Part shown: positions 16,821-25,104 of the stretch, in pieces
Layout of the letters: each line of letters begins with the position of its first letter
How positions within the stretch are numbered: position 1 is the first letter of the stretch
DNA from: Kribbella sp. ALI-6-A
GTDB lineage: Bacteria; Actinomycetota; Actinomycetes; Propionibacteriales; Kribbellaceae
NCBI RefSeq assembly: GCF_001984195.1
Contig: NZ_MTQN01000008.1
Coordinates: 434,001-498,000, forward strand
Reading direction: 5' to 3'
Length of the DNA stretch: 64,000 nucleotides
Program-made: the position numbers and the translations under genes
Notes under the pieces: model-generated
What the model saw: only the letters and a program-made list of their open reading frames with translations
Told to the model about the DNA's origin: nothing
The model's database searches: none

Positions 16821-17642
16821 ATGGCTTCTTCTTCCGTTGAGACCGTGCCCACCCAGTGCTCGACCGCGGCCGATCGGGCCGCCCGTGAGGCCGTTACGCA
16901 CGAACTGCTCGAACGCCGTGCCGCCAGCACCGACGAGACCGAGCGGCGGCAGTTGCTCGAACAGGTCGTCGAGCTCAACCTGGAGATGGCCAAGGGCATC
17001 GCCCGCCGGTTCCGCGGTCGCGGGGCCGAGGCCGACGACCTGGAGCAGGTCGCCTCGCTCGGCCTGGTGAAGGCCGCGCACCATTACCGCCTGGACGCCG
17101 ACACGCCGTTCATCGGCTTCGCGATCCCCACCATCCGCGGCGAGGTGAAACGGTACTTCCGCGACTGCGCGTGGACCGTGCGGATTCCGCGCCGGCTGCA
17201 GGAGATGCAGGGCACGATCGCCGCCAAGCTGCCGCTGCTCGAGCAGGAGCTGAACCGCGAACCGACGCCGGCCGAGATCGCCGACCACCTCGACGTGGAC
17301 GTGGCCGACGTCGAGCAGGCGCTGGCCGCGCGGGGATGCTTCAACGTCCTGTCGCTGGATCGGCCGGCCGAGCCGGACGCCGAACTCACCCTGGCCGACG
17401 TGGTCGCCGACGACGAGGACGCGAGCATCGACCAGTTGGAAGCGGTCGACATGCTGCAGCCGGTCCTGCAGGACCTCGGTCCGCGCGAACGGCGGATCCT
17501 GCAGTTGCGTTTCGTCGAGGGCTGGACCCAGTCCGAGATCGGCGCGGACATCGGGGTCAGCCAGATGCAGGTGTCCCGCGTCCTGCGCCGGATCCTCGAC
17601 GACCTGCGCGCGAAACTCGCCCCGATGCCGGCCGCGGCTTAG
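16821..17642 (+). CDS. SigB/SigF/SigG-type RNA polymerase sigma factor
   Basis: A 273-aa group 3 sigma factor with regions 2, 3 and 4. Region 2 reads LVELNLEMAKGIARRF, then DLEQVASLGLVKAAHHY and FIGFAIPTIRGEVKRYFRD. Region 4 reads LGPRERRILQLRFVEGWTQSEIG with helix VSQMQVSRVLRRIL. This subfamily drives stress or developmental genes. No anti-sigma (RsbW) or anti-anti-sigma gene is adjacent. The ATG at 16821 follows GAGG by about 9 nt. Its stop overlaps the convergent FAD gene by 4 bp. A promoter of its consensus type occurs at 45231. Confidence 0.93.
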   Translation: MASSSVETVPTQCSTAADRAAREAVTHELLERRAASTDETERRQLLEQVVELNLEMAKGIARRFRGRGAEADDLEQVASLGLVKAAHHYRLDADTPFIGFAIPTIRGEVKRYFRDCAWTVRIPRRLQEMQGTIAAKLPLLEQELNREPTPAEIADHLDVDVADVEQALAARGCFNVLSLDRPAEPDAELTLADVVADDEDASIDQLEAVDMLQPVLQDLGPRERRILQLRFVEGWTQSEIGADIGVSQMQVSRVLRRILDDLRAKLAPMPAAA

Positions 17643-19159
17643 AGCGCGAGGACGGCGCCCGCGGCAACCAACCGTTCCTGCAGCTGCCGTACGTCGAGCT
17701 GTTGCACCGCGCAACCAGCCCGGAGGGCGTGCACGGCCGCGAGTCCTGCCGCCTGCCCGAGCAACTCGTACTGCGGCTCCATCCGCACCGACGCGAAGGC
17801 GACGTGCGACGCGCTCAGGCACACCGGGACGAGCAGGTTCCGGCAGTCGTCGTATTTCGGCACGATGCACCGGTACGGGATCTGGTACGGCGCGACCGCG
17901 ACCGACAGGTAGCCCTCGTTGAAAACCCACGGTGCCGGGTCCGGATGCTCGTAGGCGACCGCCCACGTGCGCTGCACCTCGCGGATGTCGATGTGGTACG
18001 ACCCCATCGCGATCGCGTCGTACTGGCGGACCGGGCGGGGCAGCAGGTCGTGCTGGGTCAGCACGTACTCGCCGTTCATCCGCCGCGCCTCACGGACGTA
18101 CAACTGGTGTGGCAGGCCGCCGTCGAACTCGTCGGGCGCGAACCCCCAAGCCCCGAGGCCGTCCCGGACCGACCGGGGGACCGCCGGGTCGGTGGTCATG
18201 AACCAGAGGAAGTCGCGGGTGTAGTCGGCGTGCCGGCGGCGGATCCGTTCGCGCAGCTCCTCGTCGGCGTCCGGGTAGGCCCAGTTGGTTCCGTCGAGCA
18301 GACTGAGCGACAGCGGGCCGATCGAGTTCCCGTCGCACTTGCCGTTCGGCAGGTTCGGGACCAGGCCGATCACGTCGCCGGCGGCCGGTTCCACACCGTT
18401 CGCCCGCAGGACGGCGAACCACCGGCGAGCCAGTTCCCACTCGGCCGGGTCGTAGCCCGGCCGCTGCTCGAACGGCAGCCGGTCCGGCGCCGAGCTGAGA
18501 CAGACCCGGAACCCGTAGGCCATCACTCCGCCGTCGCCCTCACCTGGCGCGACCAGTGGACGCTGGTGGACGAGCGGCAGTGGCTCACCGTCCTGCAGCG
18601 GGGACACCGCGGTCGGGAACTGGTGCTTGCCCGGGGCAAACTCCTGCCGGCCGCCCAGCGACTCGCCGTACTTGAACCTGCCTTCCCGGCCCACGGCGTA
18701 CGGCACGCCCGCGGCGGCCAGCAGATCGCCTTCGTAGCCGGCGTCGACGAACATCCCGGCCCGATACGTCCCGGCCGTCGTACTGAGCGCGCGGATTTCG
18801 CCCTCAGTGACGTCCACGCTCAGCAGCCTGGCCTCGAAGACGACGTCCACGCCGGCCTCGGTGAGCCAGTCGGTGAAGATCTGCTCGGCGACATGCGGTT
18901 CCGGGCCGGCGTAGTGGCCCGCCGGTACGCCGTACCGGTCGGCGACGGCGAGCATGAACTCGCGGGCCAGGCCGCCGAGCACGCGGGCGTCGCCCAGATC
19001 GGTGTAGCCGAGGCCGCCGGACACCATTCCGCCCAGATGGCGGCCCGGTTCCAGCAGGATCACCCGGGCGCCTTCCCGCGCGGCGGCGACCGCCGCGGTC
19101 ACACCGGCCGCGGTCCCGCCGTACACGACGATCTCGGTCTCGTGGGCTGCGTCGTTCAC
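17639..19159 (-). CDS. FAD-dependent oxidoreductase (FAD_oxidored family)
   Basis: A 506-aa flavoprotein. The N-terminal dinucleotide motif is VVYGGTAAGVTAAVAAARE, followed by VILLEPGRHLGGMVSGGLGYTD, typical of the FAD_oxidored (PF12831) family of putative dehydrogenases. A later flavin motif is MFVDAGYEGDLLAAAGV. I see no signal peptide. The substrate is unknown; relatives occur in sugar-use loci, but none adjoins it. The ATG at 19159 gives the Rossmann strand at residue 9. Confidence 0.88.
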   Translation of the reverse strand: MNDAAHETEIVVYGGTAAGVTAAVAAAREGARVILLEPGRHLGGMVSGGLGYTDLGDARVLGGLAREFMLAVADRYGVPAGHYAGPEPHVAEQIFTDWLTEAGVDVVFEARLLSVDVTEGEIRALSTTAGTYRAGMFVDAGYEGDLLAAAGVPYAVGREGRFKYGESLGGRQEFAPGKHQFPTAVSPLQDGEPLPLVHQRPLVAPGEGDGGVMAYGFRVCLSSAPDRLPFEQRPGYDPAEWELARRWFAVLRANGVEPAAGDVIGLVPNLPNGKCDGNSIGPLSLSLLDGTNWAYPDADEELRERIRRRHADYTRDFLWFMTTDPAVPRSVRDGLGAWGFAPDEFDGGLPHQLYVREARRMNGEYVLTQHDLLPRPVRQYDAIAMGSYHIDIREVQRTWAVAYEHPDPAPWVFNEGYLSVAVAPYQIPYRCIVPKYDDCRNLLVPVCLSASHVAFASVRMEPQYELLGQAAGLAAVHALRAGCAVQQLDVRQLQERLVAAGAVLAL

Positions 19160-19257
19160 CGGGCCAGCCTAGGGCCGACTCACGCGGGCGGTTGTCACGG
19201 TCGGTGCGGGGGTAGAGGCACAATGAGGGGGATGCTCACTAGCCTGGGATCGGGGCC

Positions 19258-20043
19258 GTGTACTACCGGATGATCTGGACGTTGCCCAAGGATGCGATCG
19301 CCGTGGTGCGGTGGTATCCGCGGATGGTGGTGGCCTTCGCCGGTGCCCTGGCCGGAACCGCGCTGGTGTTCGACGTGTTCTACCTGATCGCCAGTCCGGG
19401 GCTCGCGCTGGCGCTGGTCTACACCGTGCCGGTGCTGGCCGGGCTGGTCGCCGGACTGGTTGCCGCGGCCGACGACGTCGGGCTGGAACGGCGGGAACTG
19501 GTCTGGACCGTGCTGGCGACCGTGGTGCTCGGCCTCACCAACGCCGTGCTGGTGGCGATGGTCTCCGCGATGCGCCGGACCGATCCGTCGAACTGGCGGG
19601 CCGGTTGGCAGGCGGTGCTGTTCGCCGGCTGCACCGTGTTCTCGGTGGCGCTGATGATCGTTGTCCTGGGCAAGCTGGTGCGCGTGCTCGGGGTCGAGGT
19701 GCAGACCCGGTGGCCGGTGCGGGCGGTGCCGGTCGTGGTGCCGGCGACGGCGGTGGCGCGCGTGGACGAGAAGCCGCGAGCGAGCAAGGAAGCGGCCGCC
19801 CGGGCTCCGGTTCCGGTGCGGGTCCCGGAGCCCGAGCCGGAGATCGAGCAGTACGGCGACGAGTACGACGAGCCGGTCCCGGCGTACGTGCCGCGGGTGG
19901 TCGATCTCGACGAGCCGCGGACGATCACGCCGTCCGCCGAGGGGACCGGCCACGCCGATCGCCGGGTGGTGCGGCGCCGGACCCCGCCGAGCGTGCCCCC
20001 GTCGCGTCGTACGCCGCGCACCCGCCGCCGTCCTGAGCGGTGA
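19258..20043 (+). CDS. Membrane protein with Pro/Glu/Arg-rich cytoplasmic tail
   Basis: A 261-aa protein, function not recognised. Residues 20-155 hold about four hydrophobic helices (MVVAFAGALAGTALVFDVFY, LALALVYTVPVLAGLVAGLV, LVWTVLATVVLGLTNAVLV and VLFAGCTVFSVALMIVV). The last 90 residues are a low-complexity tail, first acidic and proline-rich (VPEPEPEIEQYGDEYDE) and then very basic. The GTG at 19258 is chosen; ATG 19270 is a short alternative. It ends before a decayed gene on the other strand. Confidence 0.65.
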   Translation: MYYRMIWTLPKDAIAVVRWYPRMVVAFAGALAGTALVFDVFYLIASPGLALALVYTVPVLAGLVAGLVAAADDVGLERRELVWTVLATVVLGLTNAVLVAMVSAMRRTDPSNWRAGWQAVLFAGCTVFSVALMIVVLGKLVRVLGVEVQTRWPVRAVPVVVPATAVARVDEKPRASKEAAARAPVPVRVPEPEPEIEQYGDEYDEPVPAYVPRVVDLDEPRTITPSAEGTGHADRRVVRRRTPPSVPPSRRTPRTRRRPER

Positions 20044-20054
20044 CACGTTCCGGG

Positions 20055-20345
20055 TCAGCGCCCCGAAGTACGGCTCGGTCTTTGCGGTGAAGAAGAACTC
20101 CAGCGGCTGCGCCGTGACCGCGATCGGCTCGACCGGTCACTCGTTGCTTGGAACAACGTCCGGACCAGCTCGATAACCGGCCCGGGCAGGGTACCGGTCG
20201 ACCAGCCGCAGTCGATCGGCGTACTGCGGCCGACGAACCGGGGATCCGTGCCGATCAGGTCGAATCGGCTCCGGTCTCCCGCATCGCCTTCTTCAGCCGC
20301 AGCGGCAGGCCCAGCCCGGGCCGCCGTCGTCCAGGACCATCGCGC
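20055..20345 (-). pseudogene. Remnant of a secreted TAP-like alpha/beta hydrolase
   Basis: On the minus strand, pieces of one conserved block lie in different frames. VLDDGGPG and LPLRLKKAMRETGAD (about 20340-20265) precede FDLIGTDPRFVGRSTPIDCG (starting at 20264). In intact tripeptidyl-aminopeptidase-like hydrolases these follow each other in one frame as GGPG and FDLIGFDPRxVGRSTPxDCG. No frame continues into a catalytic Ser or His segment, and the downstream part (for example LEFFFTAKTEPYFGAL) is in another frame. I read this as a frameshifted, truncated gene. Confidence 0.6.
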
Positions 20346-20424
20346 GGATCCGCCGCTGGATGGCGCGACGTCGAAACACTGGGCCGAACACCCGTTCTCG
20401 GGTAGCGCATGCGCGACCACGCCC

Positions 20425-20430
20425 TAGGCT
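20425..20430 (+). promoter_or_regulatory. -10 of a leaderless promoter
   Basis: TAGGCT ends 7 nt before the GTG start at 20438, so the message probably begins at the start codon. No clear -35. Confidence 0.45.
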
Positions 20431-20437
20431 TGCGAAG

Positions 20438-21544
20438 GTGAAACCCGTGTGGGACCTCGCGATCGTCGGTGCCGGCCCGGCCGGGACGGCGGCTGCGCTG
20501 GGCGCGCTCGCCGCGGACCCGACGCTGTCGGTGCTGCTGCTCGACCGGACCGGGTTCCCGCGGGACAAGACGTGCGGGGACGGGATCGCGCCGCACGTGC
20601 TCGACCTGCTCGCGTCGGTCGGGGTGACCGGGCTGGTCGACGACTGGACGCCGGTCCGCCGGCTGGCGCTCGAGCACGACGGGCTGGTGGTCGACCGGGA
20701 GATGCAGCGTGCGACCTGGGTGGTTCCGCGCGAGGTGTTCGACGCGCGACTGGTCGAGGCGGCGACGGCGGCCGGCGCGCAACTGGTCGAGCATCGGGTC
20801 CGCTCGGTCGAACTCCGCCCCGACTGCGTCCTGCTGGACGGCACGATCGCGGCGAAGGTGGTGGTCGGCGCGGACGGCGCGCAGTCCGTCGTACGGCGGG
20901 CGCTCGGGGTGAAACCGGCGCCTGCCGCGCTGGCGCTGCGTGGGTACGCGCCGACGCGCGACGGCCGCGACGCCCGCCAGGTGATCGTGTACGGGCCCGG
21001 CCGGCAGCCGTCGTACGCGTGGTCGTTCGACCGGGGCGACGGCCTGTCGAACGTCGGCTACGGCGAGGCGCTGCACCCGGGCCGCCCGCACCCGACGCGT
21101 GCGGATCTGCTGGCCAAGCTGGAGCAACTCCTGCCGGACTCGACCCGGGACGGTACGTCGTGGAAGGCGCACCACTTGCCACTCACCACCTGGACCTGGC
21201 GCCCACAGCTCGGCCGCGTCCTGCTCGCCGGGGACGCCGCCGCCCTGATCAACCCGATGACCGGCGAGGGCATCTACTACGCCGTCGCCACCGGGCTGCA
21301 CGCCGGCCGGGCTGCTCGGGCCGGGTCGGAGGCAGGAGCGACGTACCGCAAGCTCGTCCGTCCGCTCGCCGCGCACTTCCGGCACGCGACGCTCGCGGGA
21401 CGCCTGTCCGGATCCCCGCGCATCCTCGACGCGGGAATCCGTGGCGCGGCCGCCGACCAGCGCGTGTTCGACGACCTGGTCGCGCTCGGCCTGGCCGACG
21501 GGCGGATCACCTCGCGCGTGCTGCGCTCGCTGGTCGGGCGCTGA
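20438..21544 (+). CDS. Geranylgeranyl reductase family FAD-dependent oxidoreductase
   Basis: A 368-aa flavoprotein. The N terminus has WDLAIVGAGPAGTAAALGAL, then DRTGFPRDKTCGDGIAP, a signature of the geranylgeranyl reductase/FixC-like branch. The second FAD motif is [20 protein letters not shown]. Members saturate isoprenoid chains such as menaquinone side chains or lipids. The GTG at 20438 begins the Rossmann fold and fits the leaderless promoter; an earlier in-frame start at 20360 would add Arg-rich residues. Confidence 0.88.
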   Translation: MKPVWDLAIVGAGPAGTAAALGALAADPTLSVLLLDRTGFPRDKTCGDGIAPHVLDLLASVGVTGLVDDWTPVRRLALEHDGLVVDREMQRATWVVPREVFDARLVEAATAAGAQLVEHRVRSVELRPDCVLLDGTIAAKVVVGADGAQSVVRRALGVKPAPAALALRGYAPTRDGRDARQVIVYGPGRQPSYAWSFDRGDGLSNVGYGEALHPGRPHPTRADLLAKLEQLLPDSTRDGTSWKAHHLPLTTWTWRPQLGRVLLAGDAAALINPMTGEGIYYAVATGLHAGRAARAGSEAGATYRKLVRPLAAHFRHATLAGRLSGSPRILDAGIRGAAADQRVFDDLVALGLADGRITSRVLRSLVGR

Positions 21545-21612
21545 GTCGTCTCAGCATCCGAGCGATTTGTCGATCTGCCCACTGGCCAATGGATTCCTTC
21601 TACGGTGGGTCC

Positions 21613-21753
21613 ATGCTGGACGAATCGACAGCTCGCGAGGACAAGCGCACCGACTGGTTGCGCTCCCGCGAGGAGTGGGCGCCGACCGTGGTCGGGCTCG
21701 TCCTGATCGTCCTCGTGCTCGCGGGCGTCATCCCGGTCGACCTGCTGCCCTGA
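21613..21753 (+). CDS. Single-pass small membrane protein
   Basis: A 46-aa protein: a charged N terminus (about 25 residues, MLDESTAREDKRTDWLRSR) and one helix, VVGLVLIVLVLAGVIPVDLL, at the C terminus. TACGGT at 21601-21606 lies 6 nt before the ATG, a good leaderless promoter, which is the main support. It overlaps the 3' end of the convergent regulator by 26 bp. Function unknown. Confidence 0.55.
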   Translation: MLDESTAREDKRTDWLRSREEWAPTVVGLVLIVLVLAGVIPVDLLP

Positions 21754-22663
21754 CGGCGAGCGCGTCGCGCTGGGCCGGAGTCAGCCGCCCAGGTGCTGCC
21801 GCGACGGCGTACGTGGTGGGCGTGGGCCGGTCGAGCGTCAGGGGATCGGTGAAGGGCGCGTAGGTCTCGGCGTCGCGGAGGGCGTCGGCGACCCGATCGG
21901 CGGCCCAGCCGAGGGCATCGGTCAGCTCGGGTGCGGTGAGTGGGCGGCGCGCGTGCAGCAGCGCGGCGAGCACGGTGGCCGCGTCTTCCGCGGCGGCGGA
22001 CGAGAGGCCGCCGGCCATGTCGTCGCTGAGCTGGGTGAAGAAGCGGGCCATCTGGTGCAGCCGCGCGCCGGCCGGCGTACCGGGGTCGAAGAGGGCCGCG
22101 CCTTCCCGGGCTCGCTCGGCCCAAGCGGCGTTCGCGCGGGCGCTGGTGACCCAGGCGCGCATCCAGACGTCGTCGGCGATCCGGTAGTGCTCGCGGCGGC
22201 TGTCCGGTGAGCGCCCGCGCTCGACCAGCTCGATCTCTTCCAGGTAGGCGATCGCCTTCGAGATGGACGCCGGGCTCACCCGCAGCCGGCCGACCAACTG
22301 CGCCGCCGTGAGGCTCGGCTCGTCGGTCGTGGAGAGCAGGGCGAGCACCCGGGCGGCCATCCGTGGGACACCGTTGGCCACCATCGTCGCCGCGAAGCGC
22401 TCGACGAACTCCAGGACGGCGGGATCCTCGCCCGGTGCGGACGCGGGCGGGTCGGACCGATGCCGGCGCCGAGCCCGGTACGCCGTGGCGTGGTGCGCGT
22501 GCTCGGCCCGGTACCCGCGCGGGCCGCCGTTGCGGGCGATCTCCCGGCTCACGGTGGAGGTCGGCCGATCGAGCCGGCGCGCGATCTCGGCGTACCCGAG
22601 ACCGTCGGCCAGCCCGGCGGCGATCGCCTGACGCTCGTCCTGGCGCAGCCGGTCTCCTGGCAT
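21728..22663 (-). CDS. Chimeric regulator: IS30-type HTH plus GbsR/MarR-like domain
   Basis: A 311-aa protein. Residues 1-50 are an IS30/HTH_38-like helix-turn-helix (LGYAEIARRLDRPTSTVSRE, then IARNGGPRGYRAEHA), normally the DNA-binding end of a transposase. Residues about 85-250 are GbsR/MarR-like: ANGVPRMAARVLALL, AAQLVGRLRVSPASISKAIA, VERGRSPDSRREHYR. No transposase catalytic domain follows, so this is a domesticated fusion rather than an IS. The ATG at 22663 has GGAGG upstream. Its divergent neighbour is an ABC exporter, a likely target. Confidence 0.85.
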   Translation of the reverse strand: MPGDRLRQDERQAIAAGLADGLGYAEIARRLDRPTSTVSREIARNGGPRGYRAEHAHHATAYRARRRHRSDPPASAPGEDPAVLEFVERFAATMVANGVPRMAARVLALLSTTDEPSLTAAQLVGRLRVSPASISKAIAYLEEIELVERGRSPDSRREHYRIADDVWMRAWVTSARANAAWAERAREGAALFDPGTPAGARLHQMARFFTQLSDDMAGGLSSAAAEDAATVLAALLHARRPLTAPELTDALGWAADRVADALRDAETYAPFTDPLTLDRPTPTTYAVAAAPGRLTPAQRDALAVRAAGRPG

Positions 22664-22697
22664 CGGTCCTCCTCCCTGGTGCGTTCATCCACAGCTC

Positions 22698-22738
22698 ATT
22701 GCAACGGCCGATTGCATTCACTGTCAGGTCCATTGCAT
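22698..22738. promoter_or_regulatory. ATTGCA repeat cluster, candidate operator of the chimeric regulator
   Basis: Three same-direction boxes: ATTGCAA (22698-22704), ATTGCAT (22711-22717) and ATTGCAT (22732-22738). The first two also form an inverted repeat TGCAA-N7-TTGCA (22700-22716). They occupy the gap between the regulator start (22663) and the ABC operon promoter (22788-22816). Confidence 0.5.
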
Positions 22739-22787
22739 TGAATCGCTGGAATCGCCGAAAAACAAGGGATTCTGACGATGATCAGCG

Positions 22788-22816
22788 TTGCCGGTGGTTC
22801 GAGCGAACCCTAGCGT
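22788..22816 (+). promoter_or_regulatory. Promoter of the ABC exporter operon
   Basis: TTGCCG (22788-22793), 17-bp spacer, TAGCGT (22811-22816), with the ATG 8 nt further on, so the mRNA is leaderless or nearly so. This is one of the better -35/-10 pairs in the window. Confidence 0.55.
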
Positions 22817-22824
22817 TCACAGTC

Positions 22825-23691
22825 ATGGAAACAATAGACGTGCGCGGACTGCGGATGCGGTACGGCGCCACCGACGTGCTGCACGACGTCAGTTTCGCGG
22901 TCGGTCCCGGCGAGGTGCTCGCACTGCTCGGCCCGAACGGCGCGGGCAAGACGACCACGATCGAGATCCTCGAAGGCTTCCGGATGCGCTCGGCCGGTGC
23001 CGTCACGGTGCTGGGCGTCGATCCGGCCCACGGCGACGAGGCCTGGCGGGCCCGGCTCGGGGTGGTGCTGCAGTCCTGGCGCGACCACGGCAAATGGCGG
23101 GTCCGCGAATTGCTCGCCCACCTCGGCCGGTACTACGCGCCGTACGCGACGGCGACGACCGTGAGGCCGTGGGACGCCGACGAGCTGATCGAGCTGGTCG
23201 GACTGACCGATCGCGCGGACCACAAGCTCAAGACGTTGTCGGGCGGGCAACGCCGCCGGCTGGATGTTGCCATCGGCATCGTCGGGCGGCCCGAGCTGCT
23301 GTTCCTCGACGAACCGACGACCGGGTTCGACCCGGCCGCGCGGTACGCCTTCCACGCGCTGGTCCGGCGGCTGGCGACCGACCTGCACACGACGATCCTG
23401 CTGACCACGCACGACCTCGACGAGGCGAGCAAGCTGGCCGACCGGATCCTCGTCCTGTCCGACGGCCGGGTCCTGGCGAGCGGCACGCCCGACGAGCTCA
23501 CCCGCCAGATCGCGGGCCGGGACGAGGTCCGCTGGCGCATCGACGGTACGGCGTACGAGGAGCTGACGGGGGAGTCGACCGCCTTCGTCCGCGATCTGTT
23601 CACCCGGTACGGCGACGCGGTGCAAGACCTGGAGGTGCGCCGGGCCCGGCTGGAGGACGCGTACTTGGCGCTGGTGGGGGAGGGCCGATGA
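22825..23691 (+). CDS. ABC transporter ATP-binding protein (drug-exporter type)
   Basis: A 288-aa ATPase of the DrrA/CcmA type. Walker A is GPNGAGKTTTIE, signature LSGGQRRRLDVAIG, Walker B LLFLDEPTTGFDP, and the switch His is in TTHDLDEASKLADR. A C-terminal extension of about 75 residues resembles the DrrA-type regulatory tail. The stop overlaps the permease start (ATGA), so the pair forms one exporter. No enzyme cluster adjoins it, which favours a resistance or lipid-export role over a dedicated metabolite exporter. Confidence 0.92.
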   Translation: METIDVRGLRMRYGATDVLHDVSFAVGPGEVLALLGPNGAGKTTTIEILEGFRMRSAGAVTVLGVDPAHGDEAWRARLGVVLQSWRDHGKWRVRELLAHLGRYYAPYATATTVRPWDADELIELVGLTDRADHKLKTLSGGQRRRLDVAIGIVGRPELLFLDEPTTGFDPAARYAFHALVRRLATDLHTTILLTTHDLDEASKLADRILVLSDGRVLASGTPDELTRQIAGRDEVRWRIDGTAYEELTGESTAFVRDLFTRYGDAVQDLEVRRARLEDAYLALVGEGR

Positions 23692-24521
23692 CCGCATGGC
23701 GGATCGGTTGGTCGCGCGGCATGATCGAGCTGCGGCAGTCGTTCAGCAACGGGGCGGACCTGGTCAGCCATTTCCTCTGGCCGGTCCTGATGCTGGTCGC
23801 GCTGTACTTCCTGCGGGACCGCGAGTTCGCCGGGACGGGGATCCTGCTCGGAACCCTCGCGCTGCCGAGCATTCTCGGCATGAACGCGGCGATGGGCATG
23901 GTCAGCATGAGCCAGCAACTGACCGCGGACCGCGAGGACGGCACGCTGCTGCGCGCGAAGGCGACGCCGGCCGGCGTCCAGGCTTATCTGGTCGGCAAGG
24001 TCGTCTCGGTCGCCGGCGGACTGATCGCCGATCTCGCGATCTTGCTGGTGCCGGGCTTGTTCCTGGTCGACGGTCTGGCGTTCTCGCTGACGTCGTTGCT
24101 CACGTTGGTCTGGGTGCTGCTGCTCGGGTTGCTCGCGACCCTGCCGATCGGCGCGATCCTGGGCTCGGCCTTCCCCAGCGCGCGGGCCCAGGGACTGGTG
24201 CAGCTCCCGGTGCTCGCGATGATAGCGATCTCGGGCATCTTCTATCCGCTCAGCGCACTGCCGGGCTGGCTCCAGGTGGTCGCGCAGGTTTCGCCGATCT
24301 ACTGGATGGGACTCGGGACCCGCTCGGCTTTGTTGCCAGATGCAACTGTGGTGGTGGAGGTCGGGGAGTCCTGGCGGCACCTGGAAACCGTCGCCGTGCT
24401 GGGCGCCTGGGCTGTGCTCGGACTCCTCGTCGCGCCGGTCCTGCTCCGGCGGATGGCTCGCCGGGAGTCGGGGTCGTCCGTGGCGATTCGCCGCGAGAAG
24501 GCGTTGCAACGAGTCGGCTGA
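23688..24521 (+). CDS. ABC-2 type permease
   Basis: A 277-aa membrane partner of the upstream ATPase, with about six helices (for example FLWPVLMLVALYFL, ILGMNAAMGMVSM, LLTLVWVLLLGLLATLPIG and VQLPVLAMIAISGIFYPL). The last carries the ABC-2 pattern before SALPGWLQVVAQVSPIYWM. The ATG at 23688 overlaps the ATPase stop. It ends 2 bp before the convergent MerR gene. Confidence 0.9.
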   Translation: MTAWRIGWSRGMIELRQSFSNGADLVSHFLWPVLMLVALYFLRDREFAGTGILLGTLALPSILGMNAAMGMVSMSQQLTADREDGTLLRAKATPAGVQAYLVGKVVSVAGGLIADLAILLVPGLFLVDGLAFSLTSLLTLVWVLLLGLLATLPIGAILGSAFPSARAQGLVQLPVLAMIAISGIFYPLSALPGWLQVVAQVSPIYWMGLGTRSALLPDATVVVEVGESWRHLETVAVLGAWAVLGLLVAPVLLRRMARRESGSSVAIRREKALQRVG

Positions 24522-24523
24522 GT

Positions 24524-25051
24524 TCAGTCCGTACCGAAGTGCGTCCGTGAGGCCTGCTTTTGAGCCTCACGGCGTACGGCGGCCAGCAGTGCGTCACCCA
24601 GCACGGTGCCGATCACGGCTCGCTCGGTCAGGGCGTCGAGATCGTCACCCGCCCGCTCCAGCCACTTCAGCTCCAGCTCGGCCAGCTGAGCGGCCGTGTC
24701 CCGATAGGCACTCAGCAGGTCGGCGATGTCGGCATGCCCGAGGTCGTCGGCCGTCGCGAGCACCTCGTCGACCGAGCTCGCGGCGACCGCGCGTTGCGCC
24801 TCTCCGAGCGTGCTGTGCACGGTCCGCTCCGGATCCTCGACGGCCGCGACCACCCGCTTGACCATCGCCACCGGAATCCCGCCGAGCCCGGTCAGGGCCC
24901 GAAGCAACCGAATCCGGTGCAGGTGCGACTCGTCGTACGAGACCTGGTTGTAGCCGGCTCGCGCGCCGCCGGGCAGCAGCCCTTCGCGCACGTAGTACTT
25001 GATCGTCGCCGCCGGTACGCCGGACCGCTCGGCCAGCTCGTTGATCCGCAT
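24524..25051 (-). CDS. MerR family transcriptional regulator
   Basis: A 175-aa regulator. The N-terminal winged HTH is MRINELAERSGVPAATIKYY, then VREGLLPGGARAGYNQVSYD and LHRIRLLRAL. A long dimerisation helix follows, then a C-terminal region without metal-binding Cys, so a small-molecule effector is likelier than a metal. The ATG at 25051 follows GAGAGG. It is divergent from a small membrane-protein gene whose promoter contains a MerR-style palindrome. Confidence 0.92.
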   Translation of the reverse strand: MRINELAERSGVPAATIKYYVREGLLPGGARAGYNQVSYDESHLHRIRLLRALTGLGGIPVAMVKRVVAAVEDPERTVHSTLGEAQRAVAASSVDEVLATADDLGHADIADLLSAYRDTAAQLAELELKWLERAGDDLDALTERAVIGTVLGDALLAAVRREAQKQASRTHFGTD

Positions 25052-25068
25052 CCAGGTCCTCTCGGGTC

Positions 25069-25098
25069 TTGATCGATAGTACCACTATCGACTAGCCT
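25069..25098 (+). promoter_or_regulatory. MerR-type promoter with palindrome in an 18-bp spacer
   Basis: TTGATC (25069-25074), 18-bp spacer, TAGCCT (25093-25098). A perfect palindrome TCGATAGT-ACC-ACTATCGA (25073-25091) fills the spacer. MerR proteins characteristically activate by twisting promoters with over-long spacers that hold their operator. The ATG follows the -10 by 6 nt, so the transcript is leaderless. Confidence 0.7.
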
Positions 25099-25104
25099 CG
25101 CGGC

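Noticed and set aside
21728-22663. IS30 family insertion sequence
   Set aside because: Only the helix-turn-helix resembles IS30; there is no DDE catalytic domain and no terminal repeats, and the rest is GbsR/MarR-like.
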